Positions 46,189 to 56,756 are shown, numbered from the stretch's first letter. The stretch is DNA of 64,000 bases from Pseudomonas viridiflava (GCF_900590755.1 NZ_UUOC01000004.1:372001-436000); one strand, 5' to 3'. The notes: generated by a model from the letters alone, not told the origin. Made by a program: numbers and translations.

Positions 46189-47754
46189 ATGACTCAGTTC
46201 GATCTGACACGCCGCCGCATCATTCAGGTAGCCGGGGCAGGCCTGTTGCTGCCGGGCCTGGCGCCTGCGGTTATCGCATCGGTCCAGGATCGACCAAGGA
46301 TTACCGACGGGGTGCAATCCGGCGACGTGCTGGGGGATCGCGCTATGGTCTGGAGCCGCAGCGACCGGCCCTCGCGCATGGTGGTGGAGTGGGACACCCG
46401 CAGCATGTTCACCAATCCGCGCCGCGTGATGTCGGCTCTTGCCGATCAACGCACTGATTTCACCGCCCGGGTAGAGCTCAGCGAATTGCCCGCTGATCAG
46501 GCGATTTTCTACCGCGTGCAATTCGAAGATGCACAGTCAGGGGTGACCAGCGAACCCTGGTTTGGCCACCTGCGCAGCGTGCCTCAGCAAAAGCGCGATC
46601 TGCGTTTTGTCTGGAGTGGCGATACCGTCGGCCAAGGCTTTGGTATCAACCCGGACATTGGCGGCATGCGCATCTATGAAGCCATGCGCCTGCGCTTGCC
46701 GGACTTCTTTATCCACAGCGGCGACACCATTTACGCCGATGGCCCGGTCCCGGCGCAGATCACCACCGAAGGCGGGCGCATCTGGCGCAACATCACCACC
46801 GAAGCCAAGAGCAAGGTGGCCGAGACCCTGGACGAATATCGCGGCGCTTACCGCTATAACCTGATGGACGACAACCTGCGTCGGTTCAACGCCGAAGTGC
46901 CGCAGATCTGGCAGTGGGACGACCATGAAGTGACCAATAACTGGTCGCCCAGCAAGCAGCTCGACGACCGTTACAAGGTCAAGGATGTGCAGTTGCTGGC
47001 CTCTCGTGGGCGGCAGGCTTTTCTCGAATACGCGCCCATGCGTTTGCAGCAGGCCGATAACGGCGGGCGGATTTATCGCAAGATGAGCTACGGGCCGATG
47101 CTCGACGTATTCGTGCTGGACATGCGCAGCTATCGCGACGGCAATGACGCCAACCTTGCCGATAAACCGGGGATCACCACTGCCTTCCTTGGCCGCACGC
47201 AGCTGGACTGGCTCAAGGCCGAACTCAAGGCCTCCAACGCCCAGTGGAAAGTCATTGCGGCCGATATGCCGATTGGCCTCGGTGTGCCGGATGGCGAAGT
47301 CAGCCCCGGTGTGCCGCGCTGGGAAGCCATCGCCAACGGCAACGACGGCCCTGCTGCCGGACGCGAGCTGGAGGTCGCTGAGCTGCTGGGCTTTCTGCGT
47401 GCGCAGAAAATTCGTGATTGTGTGTGGCTCACCGCCGATGTGCATTACTGCGCAGCGCATCACTACCAGCCAGATCGGGCGGTTTTTCAGGACTTCGACC
47501 CGTTCTGGGAGTTCGTTGCCGGGCCGTTGAACGCTGGCAGCTTCGGACCTAATGCGCTGGATAAAACCTTCGGTCCTGAATTGGTCTTTCAGAAGGCACC
47601 ACCGGCTCAAAACACCTCGCCATTTGCAGGCTTTCAATTCTTCGGCGAAGTGAACATCGACGGCCAGAGCGCAGAAATGACCGTGACCTTGCGGGATCTG
47701 GATGGGGTTTCGGTGTTTGAGGAGAAGCTGGTGCCTGCGCGAGAGGCTGGCTGA
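46189..47754 (+). CDS. phoD: PhoD-type alkaline phosphatase / phosphodiesterase
   Basis: The 521-aa protein has a Tat signal (TRRRIIQVAGAGLLLPG) and the PhoD fold: an N-terminal Ig-like domain (about 35-125) and metallophosphatase core with FVWSGDT, FIHSGDTIYADGP, QWDDHEVTNNW and LTADVHY carrying the metal ligands for iron and calcium. It should be exported folded and release phosphate from esters outside the cell. Alone between REP pairs. Confidence 0.92.
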   Translation: MTQFDLTRRRIIQVAGAGLLLPGLAPAVIASVQDRPRITDGVQSGDVLGDRAMVWSRSDRPSRMVVEWDTRSMFTNPRRVMSALADQRTDFTARVELSELPADQAIFYRVQFEDAQSGVTSEPWFGHLRSVPQQKRDLRFVWSGDTVGQGFGINPDIGGMRIYEAMRLRLPDFFIHSGDTIYADGPVPAQITTEGGRIWRNITTEAKSKVAETLDEYRGAYRYNLMDDNLRRFNAEVPQIWQWDDHEVTNNWSPSKQLDDRYKVKDVQLLASRGRQAFLEYAPMRLQQADNGGRIYRKMSYGPMLDVFVLDMRSYRDGNDANLADKPGITTAFLGRTQLDWLKAELKASNAQWKVIAADMPIGLGVPDGEVSPGVPRWEAIANGNDGPAAGRELEVAELLGFLRAQKIRDCVWLTADVHYCAAHHYQPDRAVFQDFDPFWEFVAGPLNAGSFGPNALDKTFGPELVFQKAPPAQNTSPFAGFQFFGEVNIDGQSAEMTVTLRDLDGVSVFEEKLVPAREAG

Positions 47755-47765
47755 GGGTCGAACTT

Positions 47766-47858
47766 AGTGGGACCGGCTTTAGCCGGGAAGGCGGCATCAC
47801 TGGCGATACAAATGCGTTGACTGTATCGGCCCATTCCTGGCTAAAGCCGGTCCCACAG
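47766..47858. repeat. REP inverted pair, right arm partly decayed
   Basis: The left arm is canonical; the right arm reads CATTCCTGGCTAAAGCCGG, with a C to T change that weakens the pair. Confidence 0.88.
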
Positions 47859-47960
47859 GTTTTGTATCGTCTGCAACCTGATCAGCCAGCAAATCCCTAC
47901 CCCGCTCTCGTCTATGCTGGCTTATTATTAGCCACCTAACGACGGGGCAGGGTTTAACGC

Positions 47961-48902
47961 ATGCTGGAAATTTTCTACCAAACCCTGGCTATCACCGCGC
48001 CGGTCTTTGCCATGCTGTTTCTGGGCGTGCTGCTCAAGCGCATCAACTGGATCGATGACGGCTTCATCATGACTGCGTCGAGTCTGGTGTTTAACGTCAC
48101 GATGCCTGCGCTGTTGTTTCTCGGCATCATCCATGCGGACCTGCGGGCGGCTTTGCAGCCGTCGCTGCTGATCTTCTTCTCCGTGATTACCCTGGCAGGT
48201 TTTGCGTTCGCTTGGGCCTGGGCTATCTGGCGGGTACCGCTCGCGGACCGTGGGGTTTTCGTACAGGGTGCGTTTCGCGGCAACAACGGCGTGATCGGTC
48301 TGGCGCTGGCGGCCAGCATGTATGGTGACTACGGGATTTCCCTGGGGGCTATCCTCGCCGCGCTGGTGATTCTGTTCTACAACGCACTGTCGACCATCGT
48401 CCTCGCGGTTTACAGTCCGGTGATCAAGTCCGACCCGTGGAGCCTGTTCAAAAGCGTGCTGGGCAACCCGCTGATCATCAGCATCATCCTTGCGTCGCCC
48501 TTCGCCTACTTCAAGATTCCCTTGCCCCACTGGTTCGAGACCTCGGGCAACTACCTGGCGCAAATGACCTTGCCACTGGCCCTGATCTGCATCGGTGGCA
48601 CCCTTTCCCTGAATTCATTGCGACAGAGCGGCGAACTGGCGATCAGCGCCAGTGTGATGAAAATGGTCACCTTGCCGGTGCTCTGCACTCTGGCCGCCTG
48701 GCTGTGCGGGTTCCGCGGCGCGGAGCTGGGGATTCTGTTTCTGTATTTCGCCAGCCCGACGGCGGCTTCAAGCTATGTCATGGCCCGCGCCGCCAATGGC
48801 AATCACCAACTGGCGGCGGCGATTATCGTCATCACGACATTGGCGGCGGCTGTCACCACCAATATCGGGATCTTCATCCTGCAATGGGGCGGCTGGATTT
48901 AG
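47961..48902 (+). CDS. AEC-family carrier (auxin efflux carrier superfamily)
   Basis: The 313-aa protein has ten helices in two repeats, with family motifs VTMPALLFLGIIHAD in helix 2 and GNPLIISIIL in the middle and FRGNNGVIGLALAASMYG. AEC carriers export or exchange organic anions such as malonate or malate; the substrate is not evident. The stop overlaps that of the opposing exchanger gene by 4 bases. The start ATG has a weak ribosome site. Confidence 0.85.
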   Translation: MLEIFYQTLAITAPVFAMLFLGVLLKRINWIDDGFIMTASSLVFNVTMPALLFLGIIHADLRAALQPSLLIFFSVITLAGFAFAWAWAIWRVPLADRGVFVQGAFRGNNGVIGLALAASMYGDYGISLGAILAALVILFYNALSTIVLAVYSPVIKSDPWSLFKSVLGNPLIISIILASPFAYFKIPLPHWFETSGNYLAQMTLPLALICIGGTLSLNSLRQSGELAISASVMKMVTLPVLCTLAAWLCGFRGAELGILFLYFASPTAASSYVMARAANGNHQLAAAIIVITTLAAAVTTNIGIFILQWGGWI

Positions 48903-49984
48903 TGCTGACGCTTCCAGGCTCGGAACGTGCTGAAGATCACCACCGCAGCCAGCACCGGCAGGACGTAAACCAGCATCAGTCTTTCGAGCCGCTCCGCCAG
49001 GGGCATGCCGGTGGTGAACGACACGATGTGCAGACCGTAAACTGCATACAGCGCCAACAGCATCAAGCCTTCAAGGCGCGTCAGTCGGTAGCCCGAATAG
49101 AACAACGGCAGGCACAGCGCAACCACGCCGAGCATCACCGGCAAGTCGAACTCCAGGGCGTTGGGCGATACCGAAAGCGGCTCGGGCGCGATCAGGGCGG
49201 TGATGCCCAGCACGCCCAGCAGGTTGAACAGCGTACTGCCGATCACATTGCCGACCGCGATGTCCCGTTCGCCACGCAGCGCAGCCACCAGCGAGGTGGT
49301 CAGGCCTGGCAGTGAGGTGCTGACCGCAATCACGGTCAGGCCGATGACTCGCTCGGACAAGCCCAGGTCTACGGCAATCACCACGGAGGCGGCCACCAGC
49401 AAGTGGCTGCCCATCACTACAAAGGCGATCCCGCCAATCAACGCGCCCAGACGCAGCAGCAATGGGCCGGTCTGACGCGGGCTGACCGGGCTGCCGGATG
49501 GACGATAGGCAAAGCCCTGCGCGGACTGGCGTAGCAGCATGATCAGATAAATCACCAGGCCGGTGAGCAGGAACACGCCATCAAGCTTCGTCAGCACGCC
49601 GTTGGCTGACAGGGCAAACACCAGCACGCTGGCGGCAATCATCAGCGGGATTTCCAGACGGACCAGTTGGCGAGTCACGCGCAAGGGGATGATCAGCGCG
49701 CACAGGCCTAGCGTGACCAGCACATTGAAGATCGTGCCGCCCACAACGCTGCCCACGGCGATGTCGACGCTTGAGCTGAACGCCGCTTGGAGGCCAACCG
49801 CCATTTGCGGCGCGCTGCTGCCCAGTGCGACGAAGGTCAGGCCGATGAACAGGGGGCGAATCCGCAGCGTGGTCGCCAGGCTCACGGCGGCGCGTACTGA
49901 CAGGAGTGCGCCGATCACCAGCAGCACGAGGCCAATGGCCCATTGCAGGACGTCGAGGGGTGGCAGGGAGAATAGTTCTAGAAT
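48899..49984 (-). CDS. K+-dependent Na+/Ca2+ exchanger-family protein (CaxA/YrbG), probable ATT start
   Basis: The protein has two repeats of five helices each with exchanger alpha-motifs GLTFVALGSSAPQMAVGLQAA and GLTVIAVSTSLPGLTTSLVAAL (one or both acidic alpha residues seem replaced by Gln or Gly, so transport of Ca2+ is not certain). The first standard start is GTG 49927, which would cut helix 1. In the same frame an ATT at 49984 gives residues LELFSLPPLDVLQWAIGLVL, completing the helix, and AAGGA stands 8 bases upstream. No ATG, GTG or TTG occurs before the preceding stop. It is 15 bases after the RlpA-like gene. Confidence 0.75.
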   Translation of the reverse strand: MLELFSLPPLDVLQWAIGLVLLVIGALLSVRAAVSLATTLRIRPLFIGLTFVALGSSAPQMAVGLQAAFSSSVDIAVGSVVGGTIFNVLVTLGLCALIIPLRVTRQLVRLEIPLMIAASVLVFALSANGVLTKLDGVFLLTGLVIYLIMLLRQSAQGFAYRPSGSPVSPRQTGPLLLRLGALIGGIAFVVMGSHLLVAASVVIAVDLGLSERVIGLTVIAVSTSLPGLTTSLVAALRGERDIAVGNVIGSTLFNLLGVLGITALIAPEPLSVSPNALEFDLPVMLGVVALCLPLFYSGYRLTRLEGLMLLALYAVYGLHIVSFTTGMPLAERLERLMLVYVLPVLAAVVIFSTFRAWKRQH

Positions 49985-49999
49985 TCGGGGCGTCCTTAG

Positions 50000-50374
50000 T
50001 CAGTCGACCAGACTTTGTACGCGCACAGGCGCGGTGCCGCTGCGCAGCATGCCCAATTGTTCGGCTGCTTCACGGGAGAGGTCAATCAATCGTCCGCGTG
50101 TATGCGGGCCGCGGTCATTGATACGCACGATAACCGTTTTGTCGTTGTTCAGATTGGTCACCCGCACCCGAGTGCCAAAGGGCAGGCGCCGGTGGGCGGC
50201 CGTCAAGCCGTGTTGATCAAAGCGTTCGCCACTGGCGGTGCGATTGCCGTGGTGCTGAGCGCCGTAGTACGAAGCGCTGCCGGTTTCATCGTAACCGCGA
50301 GGGTCGATAATGCCGGTGGCCGCACAACCAGCGAGCAGGGAGAGCAGGGCAGAGGCAGCGAGAAGCCGCAGCAT
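50000..50374 (-). CDS. RlpA-like lipoprotein (double-psi beta-barrel)
   Basis: The 124-aa lipoprotein has a lipobox LLAGC|A (Cys16) and a RlpA double-psi beta-barrel: GSASYYGAQHHGNRTASGERFD, FGTRVRVTNLNN and the catalytic region INDRGPHTRGRLIDLSREAA. RlpA is a lytic transglycosylase for peptide-free glycan; this short form lacks the C-terminal SPOR domain that targets septa, so localisation must differ. It precedes the exchanger gene in one unit. Confidence 0.88.
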   Translation of the reverse strand: MLRLLAASALLSLLAGCAATGIIDPRGYDETGSASYYGAQHHGNRTASGERFDQHGLTAAHRRLPFGTRVRVTNLNNDKTVIVRINDRGPHTRGRLIDLSREAAEQLGMLRSGTAPVRVQSLVD

Positions 50375-50411
50375 GGAGTGCGATCCTTGAAGAGTGGAAG
50401 CTAAGGCGCCC

Positions 50412-50484
50412 CTGTAGGAGCTGCCGAAGGCTGCGAAGCGGTGTATCAGAGTAATCGCTTCGCAGCCTTCGGCAGCTCCTACAG
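50412..50484. repeat. REP inverted pair, family GTAGGAGCTGCCGAAGG
   Basis: Arms CTGTAGGAGCTGCCGAAGG and complement lie between the end of gatB and the start of the RlpA-like gene, both on the minus strand. Confidence 0.9.
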
Positions 50485-50509
50485 GTGATTGCCTATGGAT
50501 GTTTCAGTG

Positions 50510-51955
50510 TCAACCTTCCAGCTTCTTCTTCAGCAGTTCATTGACCTGCTGCGGGTTGGCTTTGCCTTTGGAGGCTTTCATTGCCTGACCGACAAAGAAG
50601 CCGAACATCTTGCCGCGCTTGGCTTCGTCAGCGGCGCGGTACTGTTCGACCTGTTCAGCGCTGCCGGCGAGCATTTCGTCGAGCATCGACTCGATGGCGC
50701 CGCTGTCGGTGACTTGCTTCAGGCCGCGCTTGTCGATGACTTCATCGGCGCTGCCTTCACCATTGGCCATGGCCTCGAAGACCATCTTGGCGATCTTGCC
50801 GGAAATGGTGTTGTCGGTAATGCGCTGCAGCATGCCGCCCAGCTGCTCGGCGCTGACTGGCGATTCTTCAATCTCCAGGCCTTGCTTGTTCAACAGGCTG
50901 CCCAGCTCGACCATGACCCAGTTGGCGGCCAGCTTGGCGTCACCGCTGATGCTCACGACCTTTTCGAAGTAGTCAGCCTGCTCGCGGCTCGAAGCCAGGA
51001 CGCTGGCGTCATAGGCCGACAGACCGAACTGGCTCTGGAAGCGCTCGCGCTTCTGCGGCGGCAATTCCGGCAGGGTGGCGCGGGTTTCTTCGATGAACGA
51101 GTCCTCGATGACCACCGGCAGCAAGTCAGGATCGGGGAAGTAACGGTAGTCGTTGGCTTCCTCTTTGCTGCGCATGGCGCGGGTTTCGTCTTTGTTCGGG
51201 TCGTACAGGCGGGTCTGCTGAATGACCTTGCCACCGTCTTCGATCAGATCGATCTGGCGCTGGATTTCGCTGTTGATCGCCTTCTCGATGAAGCGGAACG
51301 AGTTGACGTTCTTGATCTCGCAGCGGGTGCCGAACTCGACCTGGCCTTTCGGGCGGATCGAAACGTTACAGTCGCAACGCAGCGAACCTTCGGCCATGTT
51401 GCCGTCACAGATGCCCAGATAACGGACCAGTGCGTGCATGGCTTTGACGTAAGCCACGGCTTCTTTAGCTGAACGCATGTCCGGCTCGGAAACGATTTCC
51501 AGCAGCGGAGTGCCAGCGCGGTTAAGGTCGATGCCGGTCATGCCGCTGAAGTCTTCGTGAAGGCTTTTGCCCGCGTCTTCTTCAAGGTGCGCGCGGGTAA
51601 TGCCGACGCGTTTTACCGTGCCGTCTTCAAGGGTGATGTCCAGGTGGCCTTTGCCGACAATCGGCAATTCCATCTGGCTGATCTGATAGCCCTTTGGCAG
51701 GTCCGGGTAGAAGTAGTTTTTCCGGGCGAATACGTTGTGCTGAACGATCTCGGCGTCTACCGCCAGACCGAACTTGACGGCCATGCGCACGGCTTCTTTA
51801 TTAAGCACCGGCAGAACGCCCGGCATGCCCAGGTCAACCAGGCTGGCCTGGGTGTTGGGCTCGGAGCCGAAAGCGACAGAGCTACCGGAGAAAATCTTTG
51901 ATTGGGTCGAAAGCTGGGTATGAATCTCCAGCCCGATGACGACTTCCCATTGCAT
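50510..51955 (-). CDS. gatB: GatB, Asp-tRNA(Asn)/Glu-tRNA(Gln) amidotransferase subunit B
   Basis: The 481-aa protein has the N-terminal [15 protein letters not shown] kinase/transamidation domain, [17 protein letters not shown], and C-terminal YqeY-like tail domain binding tRNA. Subunit B activates misacylated tRNA for amidation. TAAGGAG lies 7-8 bases before ATG, immediately after the gatA stop. End of gatCAB. Confidence 0.97.
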   Translation of the reverse strand: MQWEVVIGLEIHTQLSTQSKIFSGSSVAFGSEPNTQASLVDLGMPGVLPVLNKEAVRMAVKFGLAVDAEIVQHNVFARKNYFYPDLPKGYQISQMELPIVGKGHLDITLEDGTVKRVGITRAHLEEDAGKSLHEDFSGMTGIDLNRAGTPLLEIVSEPDMRSAKEAVAYVKAMHALVRYLGICDGNMAEGSLRCDCNVSIRPKGQVEFGTRCEIKNVNSFRFIEKAINSEIQRQIDLIEDGGKVIQQTRLYDPNKDETRAMRSKEEANDYRYFPDPDLLPVVIEDSFIEETRATLPELPPQKRERFQSQFGLSAYDASVLASSREQADYFEKVVSISGDAKLAANWVMVELGSLLNKQGLEIEESPVSAEQLGGMLQRITDNTISGKIAKMVFEAMANGEGSADEVIDKRGLKQVTDSGAIESMLDEMLAGSAEQVEQYRAADEAKRGKMFGFFVGQAMKASKGKANPQQVNELLKKKLEG

Positions 51956-51966
51956 GTGTTTTCTCC

Positions 51967-53418
51967 TTAGAAGCCGCTAGGCGTGCGCAGATGCCAATCG
52001 GTGACTTGCTGATACTGGTGAGCAACGTTCAGCAAGCGGCCTTCCTGGAAATACGGAGCGAGCAATTGCACGCCTACCGGCAGACCATCGACGAAACCGG
52101 CTGGCATGGACAAGCCTGGCAAGCCCGCGAGGTTGGCGGTGATGGTGTAGAAGTCTTCCAGGTATTCGGCAATCGGGTCGTTGGTCTTGGCGCCGATTTT
52201 CCAGGCCGGGTTAGGCGTGGTCGGGCCGAGGATCACGTCCACTTCGGCGAAGGCGTTCATGAAATCGTTCTTGATCAGGCGACGGATTTTCTGCGCCTGC
52301 AGGTAGTAAGCGTCGTAGTAACCAGCGGACAGCGCGTAGGCACCGACCATGATCCGGCGTTGTACTTCCGGACCGAAACCTTCGGCGCGGGAACGCTTGT
52401 ACAGATCGGTCAGGTCTTTCGGGTCTTCGCAGCGATAGCCGAAACGCACGCCGTCGAAACGCGACAGGTTCGAAGAGGCTTCAGCCGGAGCGATCACGTA
52501 ATAAGCCGGGATGCCGTGTTGCAGGTTCGGCAGGCTGATTTCCTTGACCACCGCGCCGAGCTTTTCCAGCTCCTTGACGCTTTGTTGCACGAGGTCAGCA
52601 ATACGTGGGTCCAGACCGGCGCCGAAGTATTCTTTCGGAATGCCGATGCGCAGGCCTTGCAGTGAGCTGTTGAGGCTGGCGCTGTAATCCGGAACCGGTT
52701 CGTCGATGCTGGTGGAGTCCTGCGGGTCGAAACCGGCCATGCCTTGCAGCAGCAGGGCGCAGTCTTCAGCCGTACGGGCCATGGGACCTGCCTGATCAAG
52801 GCTGGAGGCGTAAGCGATCATGCCCCAGCGCGACACACGACCGTAGGTCGGTTTCAGGCCGGTCAGGTTGGTCAGTGCGGCAGGCTGGCGAATCGAGCCG
52901 CCTGTGTCGGTGCCGGTCGCGGCAGGCAGCAGGCGCGCGGCAACGGCAGCGGCCGAACCGCCGGACGAACCGCCAGGCACGTGCTCAAGATTCCACGGGT
53001 TTTTCACCGCGCCGTAGTGGCTCGACTCGTTGGCCGAACCCATGGCGAATTCGTCCATGTTGGTCTTGCCCAGCGTGACGGTGCCAGCAGCGGCCAGTTT
53101 CGCGACCACGGTGGCGTCGTACGGCGCTTTGAAGTTGTCGAGCATCTTCGAGGCGCAGCTGGTGCGGATACCCTGGGTGCAGAACAGATCCTTGTGGGCC
53201 AATGGCGCGCCCAGCAGCGGATTGTTTTCACCGGCAGCCCGACGGGCGTCGGCAGCTTGCGCCTGGGTGATCGCCAGGTCTTCGGTCAGGGTAATGAAGC
53301 TGTTGAGCTGCGGGTCGAGCTGCGCAATACGCGTGAGCAGGACACGGGTCAATTCTTCGGAAGAAAACTTTTTATCGGCGAGGCCGCGAGCGATCTCGGC
53401 CAGAGTCATTTGATGCAT
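51967..53418 (-). CDS. gatA: GatA, amidotransferase subunit A (amidase)
   Basis: The 483-aa amidase has the signature with catalytic triad K (AHKDLFC), Ser-cisSer in [16 protein letters not shown] and [13 protein letters not shown]. It releases ammonia from glutamine for GatB. ATG 53418 ([15 protein letters not shown]) is chosen over GTG 53427, which has no room for a ribosome site. A gap of 15 bases to gatC. Confidence 0.97.
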   Translation of the reverse strand: MHQMTLAEIARGLADKKFSSEELTRVLLTRIAQLDPQLNSFITLTEDLAITQAQAADARRAAGENNPLLGAPLAHKDLFCTQGIRTSCASKMLDNFKAPYDATVVAKLAAAGTVTLGKTNMDEFAMGSANESSHYGAVKNPWNLEHVPGGSSGGSAAAVAARLLPAATGTDTGGSIRQPAALTNLTGLKPTYGRVSRWGMIAYASSLDQAGPMARTAEDCALLLQGMAGFDPQDSTSIDEPVPDYSASLNSSLQGLRIGIPKEYFGAGLDPRIADLVQQSVKELEKLGAVVKEISLPNLQHGIPAYYVIAPAEASSNLSRFDGVRFGYRCEDPKDLTDLYKRSRAEGFGPEVQRRIMVGAYALSAGYYDAYYLQAQKIRRLIKNDFMNAFAEVDVILGPTTPNPAWKIGAKTNDPIAEYLEDFYTITANLAGLPGLSMPAGFVDGLPVGVQLLAPYFQEGRLLNVAHQYQQVTDWHLRTPSGF

Positions 53419-53433
53419 TGAAGGCACATTCCC

Positions 53434-53721
53434 TTAGTCGATGACTTTTGGAACCAGATAAAGGCCGTCTTGGACCGCTGGTGCGATGGCTTGATAGGTT
53501 TCCCGGCGATTTCGCTCGGTGACCACGTCTTCGCGCAGGCGTTGGGACGCTTCAAGGGGGTGAGCCAGGGGTTCAATACCGGTGGTATCGACCGCTTGCA
53601 TCTGGTCAACCAGCCCGAGAATGCTATTAAGTGCTTCGGTAGTACGCGGGATATCGGCGTCATTCAGGCCAAGTCGGGCCAGATGAGCGATCTTTTCCAC
53701 GTCGGAGCGATCAAGCGCCAT
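53434..53721 (-). CDS. gatC: GatC, amidotransferase subunit C
   Basis: The 95-aa protein begins [21 protein letters not shown] and has [28 protein letters not shown], the standard GatC sequence. It stabilises the GatA-GatB complex. First gene of the operon, divergent from mreB. The 208-base gap carries both promoters and no other feature that I can support. Confidence 0.96.
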   Translation of the reverse strand: MALDRSDVEKIAHLARLGLNDADIPRTTEALNSILGLVDQMQAVDTTGIEPLAHPLEASQRLREDVVTERNRRETYQAIAPAVQDGLYLVPKVID

Positions 53722-53917
53722 GGGGTTCTCCAGTGGAATGCATACGGAGGGTATCCGTGTGTTAGATTGAGGAACACTATCGCATTTCTACGGTCATAAG
53801 GCCGCGAACGTCTAGGGTCATGCTCGGAAAAACCGCTAATTTAACATATTGGCTCCTTGCCCAAAATCCCTGTCGTTGTTAGAGTTTGCCGCACTTTTTT
53901 ACCCACGCGTTCCCTAG

Positions 53918-54967
<1,050 letters not shown>

Positions 54968-54997
54968 TTCGCGGCGAGCACCTATCATGCAGCTGTT

Positions 54998-55031
54998 CGC
55001 ACACAGGTAGCGCTTTGGCTACCTGTGTGCG
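54998..55031 (+). other. 14-bp perfect hairpin between mreB and mreC
   Basis: CGCACACAGGTAGC pairs with GCTACCTGTGTGCG around loop GCTTTG, 30 bases after mreB. No T tract follows, so a strict terminator is not indicated; it could attenuate mreCD or mark an RNase cleavage site, giving more MreB than MreC/D. Confidence 0.7.
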
Positions 55032-55141
55032 TTAGGCTCACGCAAAAATCTTCCATCTGTCCAGGCCGGTTTGATGTCGCATGAATAACAGTCGCATTAA
55101 TAACAACAGCCGATTGAAATCTTGCCCCGGAGGAGCGGCCT

Positions 55142-56272
55142 ATTAAACCGCTTTTCGCAAAAGGCCCATCGCTGGGCGTGCGCCTGTTGGTGCTGGTCGT
55201 GTTATCGGTAGCGCTAATGGTGGTTGATGCGCGGTTTACCGTGCTCAAACCCGTGCGTAGCCAGATGTCGCTGGTACTGATGCAGTCGTACTGGATCGTC
55301 GATCTGCCGCAACGTCTGTATCAAGGCGTTGCCAGCCAGTTTGGCAGCCGTACCGAGCTGATCGCCGAAAACGAAAAACTCAAGACTGAAGCCTTGCTCC
55401 TGCAAGGGCGCCTGCAAAAGCTTGCCGCCTTGACCGAGCAGAACGTTCGGCTGCGCGAGTTGCTCAACTCTTCAGCGCTGGTCAATGAAAAGGTCGAAGT
55501 TGCCGAATTGATCGGCATGGACCCGAACCCGTTTACCCACCGAATCATCATCAACAAGGGCGAGCGCGATGGCGTTGTCCTGGGTCAACCGGTGCTCGAC
55601 GCCCGTGGCCTGATGGGTCAGGTGGTCGAGCTGATGCCTTACACCTCACGGGTTCTGCTGTTGACCGATACGACCCACAGCATTCCGGTGCAGGTTAATC
55701 GTAACGGGCTGCGGGCGATTGCCAGCGGCACCGGCAACCCGGAGCGGCTTGAGCTGCGTCACGTAGCGGATACCGCTGACATCAAGGAAGGCGACCTGTT
55801 GGTCAGTTCCGGCCTGGGTCAGCGTTTCCCGGCCGGTTATCCGGTGGCGACGGTCAAGGAGGTCGTGCATGACTCCGGCCAACCATTCGCTATTGTGCGG
55901 GCCGTGCCCACTGCAGCACTGAACCGCAGCCGTTACCTGTTGCTGGTGTTTTCCGATGGTCGCTCGCCGGAAGAGCGCGCCGCTGAAGCGGCTCAGGCGC
56001 AGGAATCCGAGAGAGCTGCCAACGCCGGAACTACTGCACCGGTGGCCACGGGTGCTGCGCCTGCTGCCTCGCGTTCTGCTCCGGCCAGTCATGGCGCTGC
56101 TGCTCCTGCCGCTGCGCCTGCGGCCACGCCGGCTGCACCGGCAACTCATACACCCGCGACGCCTGCGCCTAAACCCGTTGTGAAGCCTGCCAGCAAACCG
56201 CCGGTCAAGCCCGCCGCGACCCAGCCGCCGGCCACTGCGCCTGCCGCTCCTCGGGAGAGAATCGATGGTTAG
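55142..56272 (+). CDS. mreC: MreC, rod-shape-determining protein, probable ATT start
   Basis: The 376-aa protein starts KPLFAKGPSLGVRLLVLVV, with a membrane helix, a coiled coil (about residues 65-110) and the MreC periplasmic beta domains (GMDPNPFTHRIIINKGERDGV, LVSSGLGQRFPAGYPVATV). A Pro/Ala-rich tail of about 100 residues follows. The first ordinary start, GTG 55178, cuts the N-terminus; between the preceding stop at 55115 and 55178 there is no ATG, GTG or TTG. ATT 55142 lies 6 bases after GGAGGAG (55129-55135) and is my choice. A 21-codon ORF (55081-55146) ends on this start. Overlaps mreD by 8 bases. Confidence 0.85.
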   Translation: MKPLFAKGPSLGVRLLVLVVLSVALMVVDARFTVLKPVRSQMSLVLMQSYWIVDLPQRLYQGVASQFGSRTELIAENEKLKTEALLLQGRLQKLAALTEQNVRLRELLNSSALVNEKVEVAELIGMDPNPFTHRIIINKGERDGVVLGQPVLDARGLMGQVVELMPYTSRVLLLTDTTHSIPVQVNRNGLRAIASGTGNPERLELRHVADTADIKEGDLLVSSGLGQRFPAGYPVATVKEVVHDSGQPFAIVRAVPTAALNRSRYLLLVFSDGRSPEERAAEAAQAQESERAANAGTTAPVATGAAPAASRSAPASHGAAAPAAAPAATPAAPATHTPATPAPKPVVKPASKPPVKPAATQPPATAPAAPRERIDG

Positions 56273-56756
56273 TCACGCCTCGGGGCGCAACGGGTGGGTC
56301 GTCTGGTTCACTTTTGCAATCGGCCTGTTGCTGAGCGTTTCGCCTCTACCGCAATTCATGGAGATCTTCCGCCCGTTGTGGCTGGCGCTGCTGGTCACGT
56401 TCTGGGCGCTGTACCTGCCTCATAAGGTGGGCATGGTCACCGCGTGGTTGCTCGGGCTGATGGAGGACGTGCTGTATGGCACGCTGCTCGGGCAAAACGC
56501 TTTGACGCTGTGCCTGATCACCTTTCTGGTGATGTCCCTGCAACAGCGCTTGCGCATGTTCCCCATGTGGCAGCAGTGTCTGATTCTGTTAGTGGTTTTC
56601 GGCCTCGCCCAACTGGCGCAGCTGTGGCTCAGTGCCTTGACCGGCAACCGCCAGCCGACCCTCGCATTGGTACTGCCAGCGTTGGTCAGCGCGTTGTTGT
56701 GGCCATGGGTCAGCTATGGCCTGCGAGGTTTGAGCAAGCGTTTGAAAATCAACTGA
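56265..56756 (+). CDS. mreD: MreD, rod-shape-determining membrane protein
   Basis: The 163-aa protein has five transmembrane helices and the family segment LGLMEDVLYGTLLGQNALTL. It works with MreC to control the elongasome. It overlaps mreC by 8 bases. Confidence 0.94.
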   Translation: MVSHASGRNGWVVWFTFAIGLLLSVSPLPQFMEIFRPLWLALLVTFWALYLPHKVGMVTAWLLGLMEDVLYGTLLGQNALTLCLITFLVMSLQQRLRMFPMWQQCLILLVVFGLAQLAQLWLSALTGNRQPTLALVLPALVSALLWPWVSYGLRGLSKRLKIN

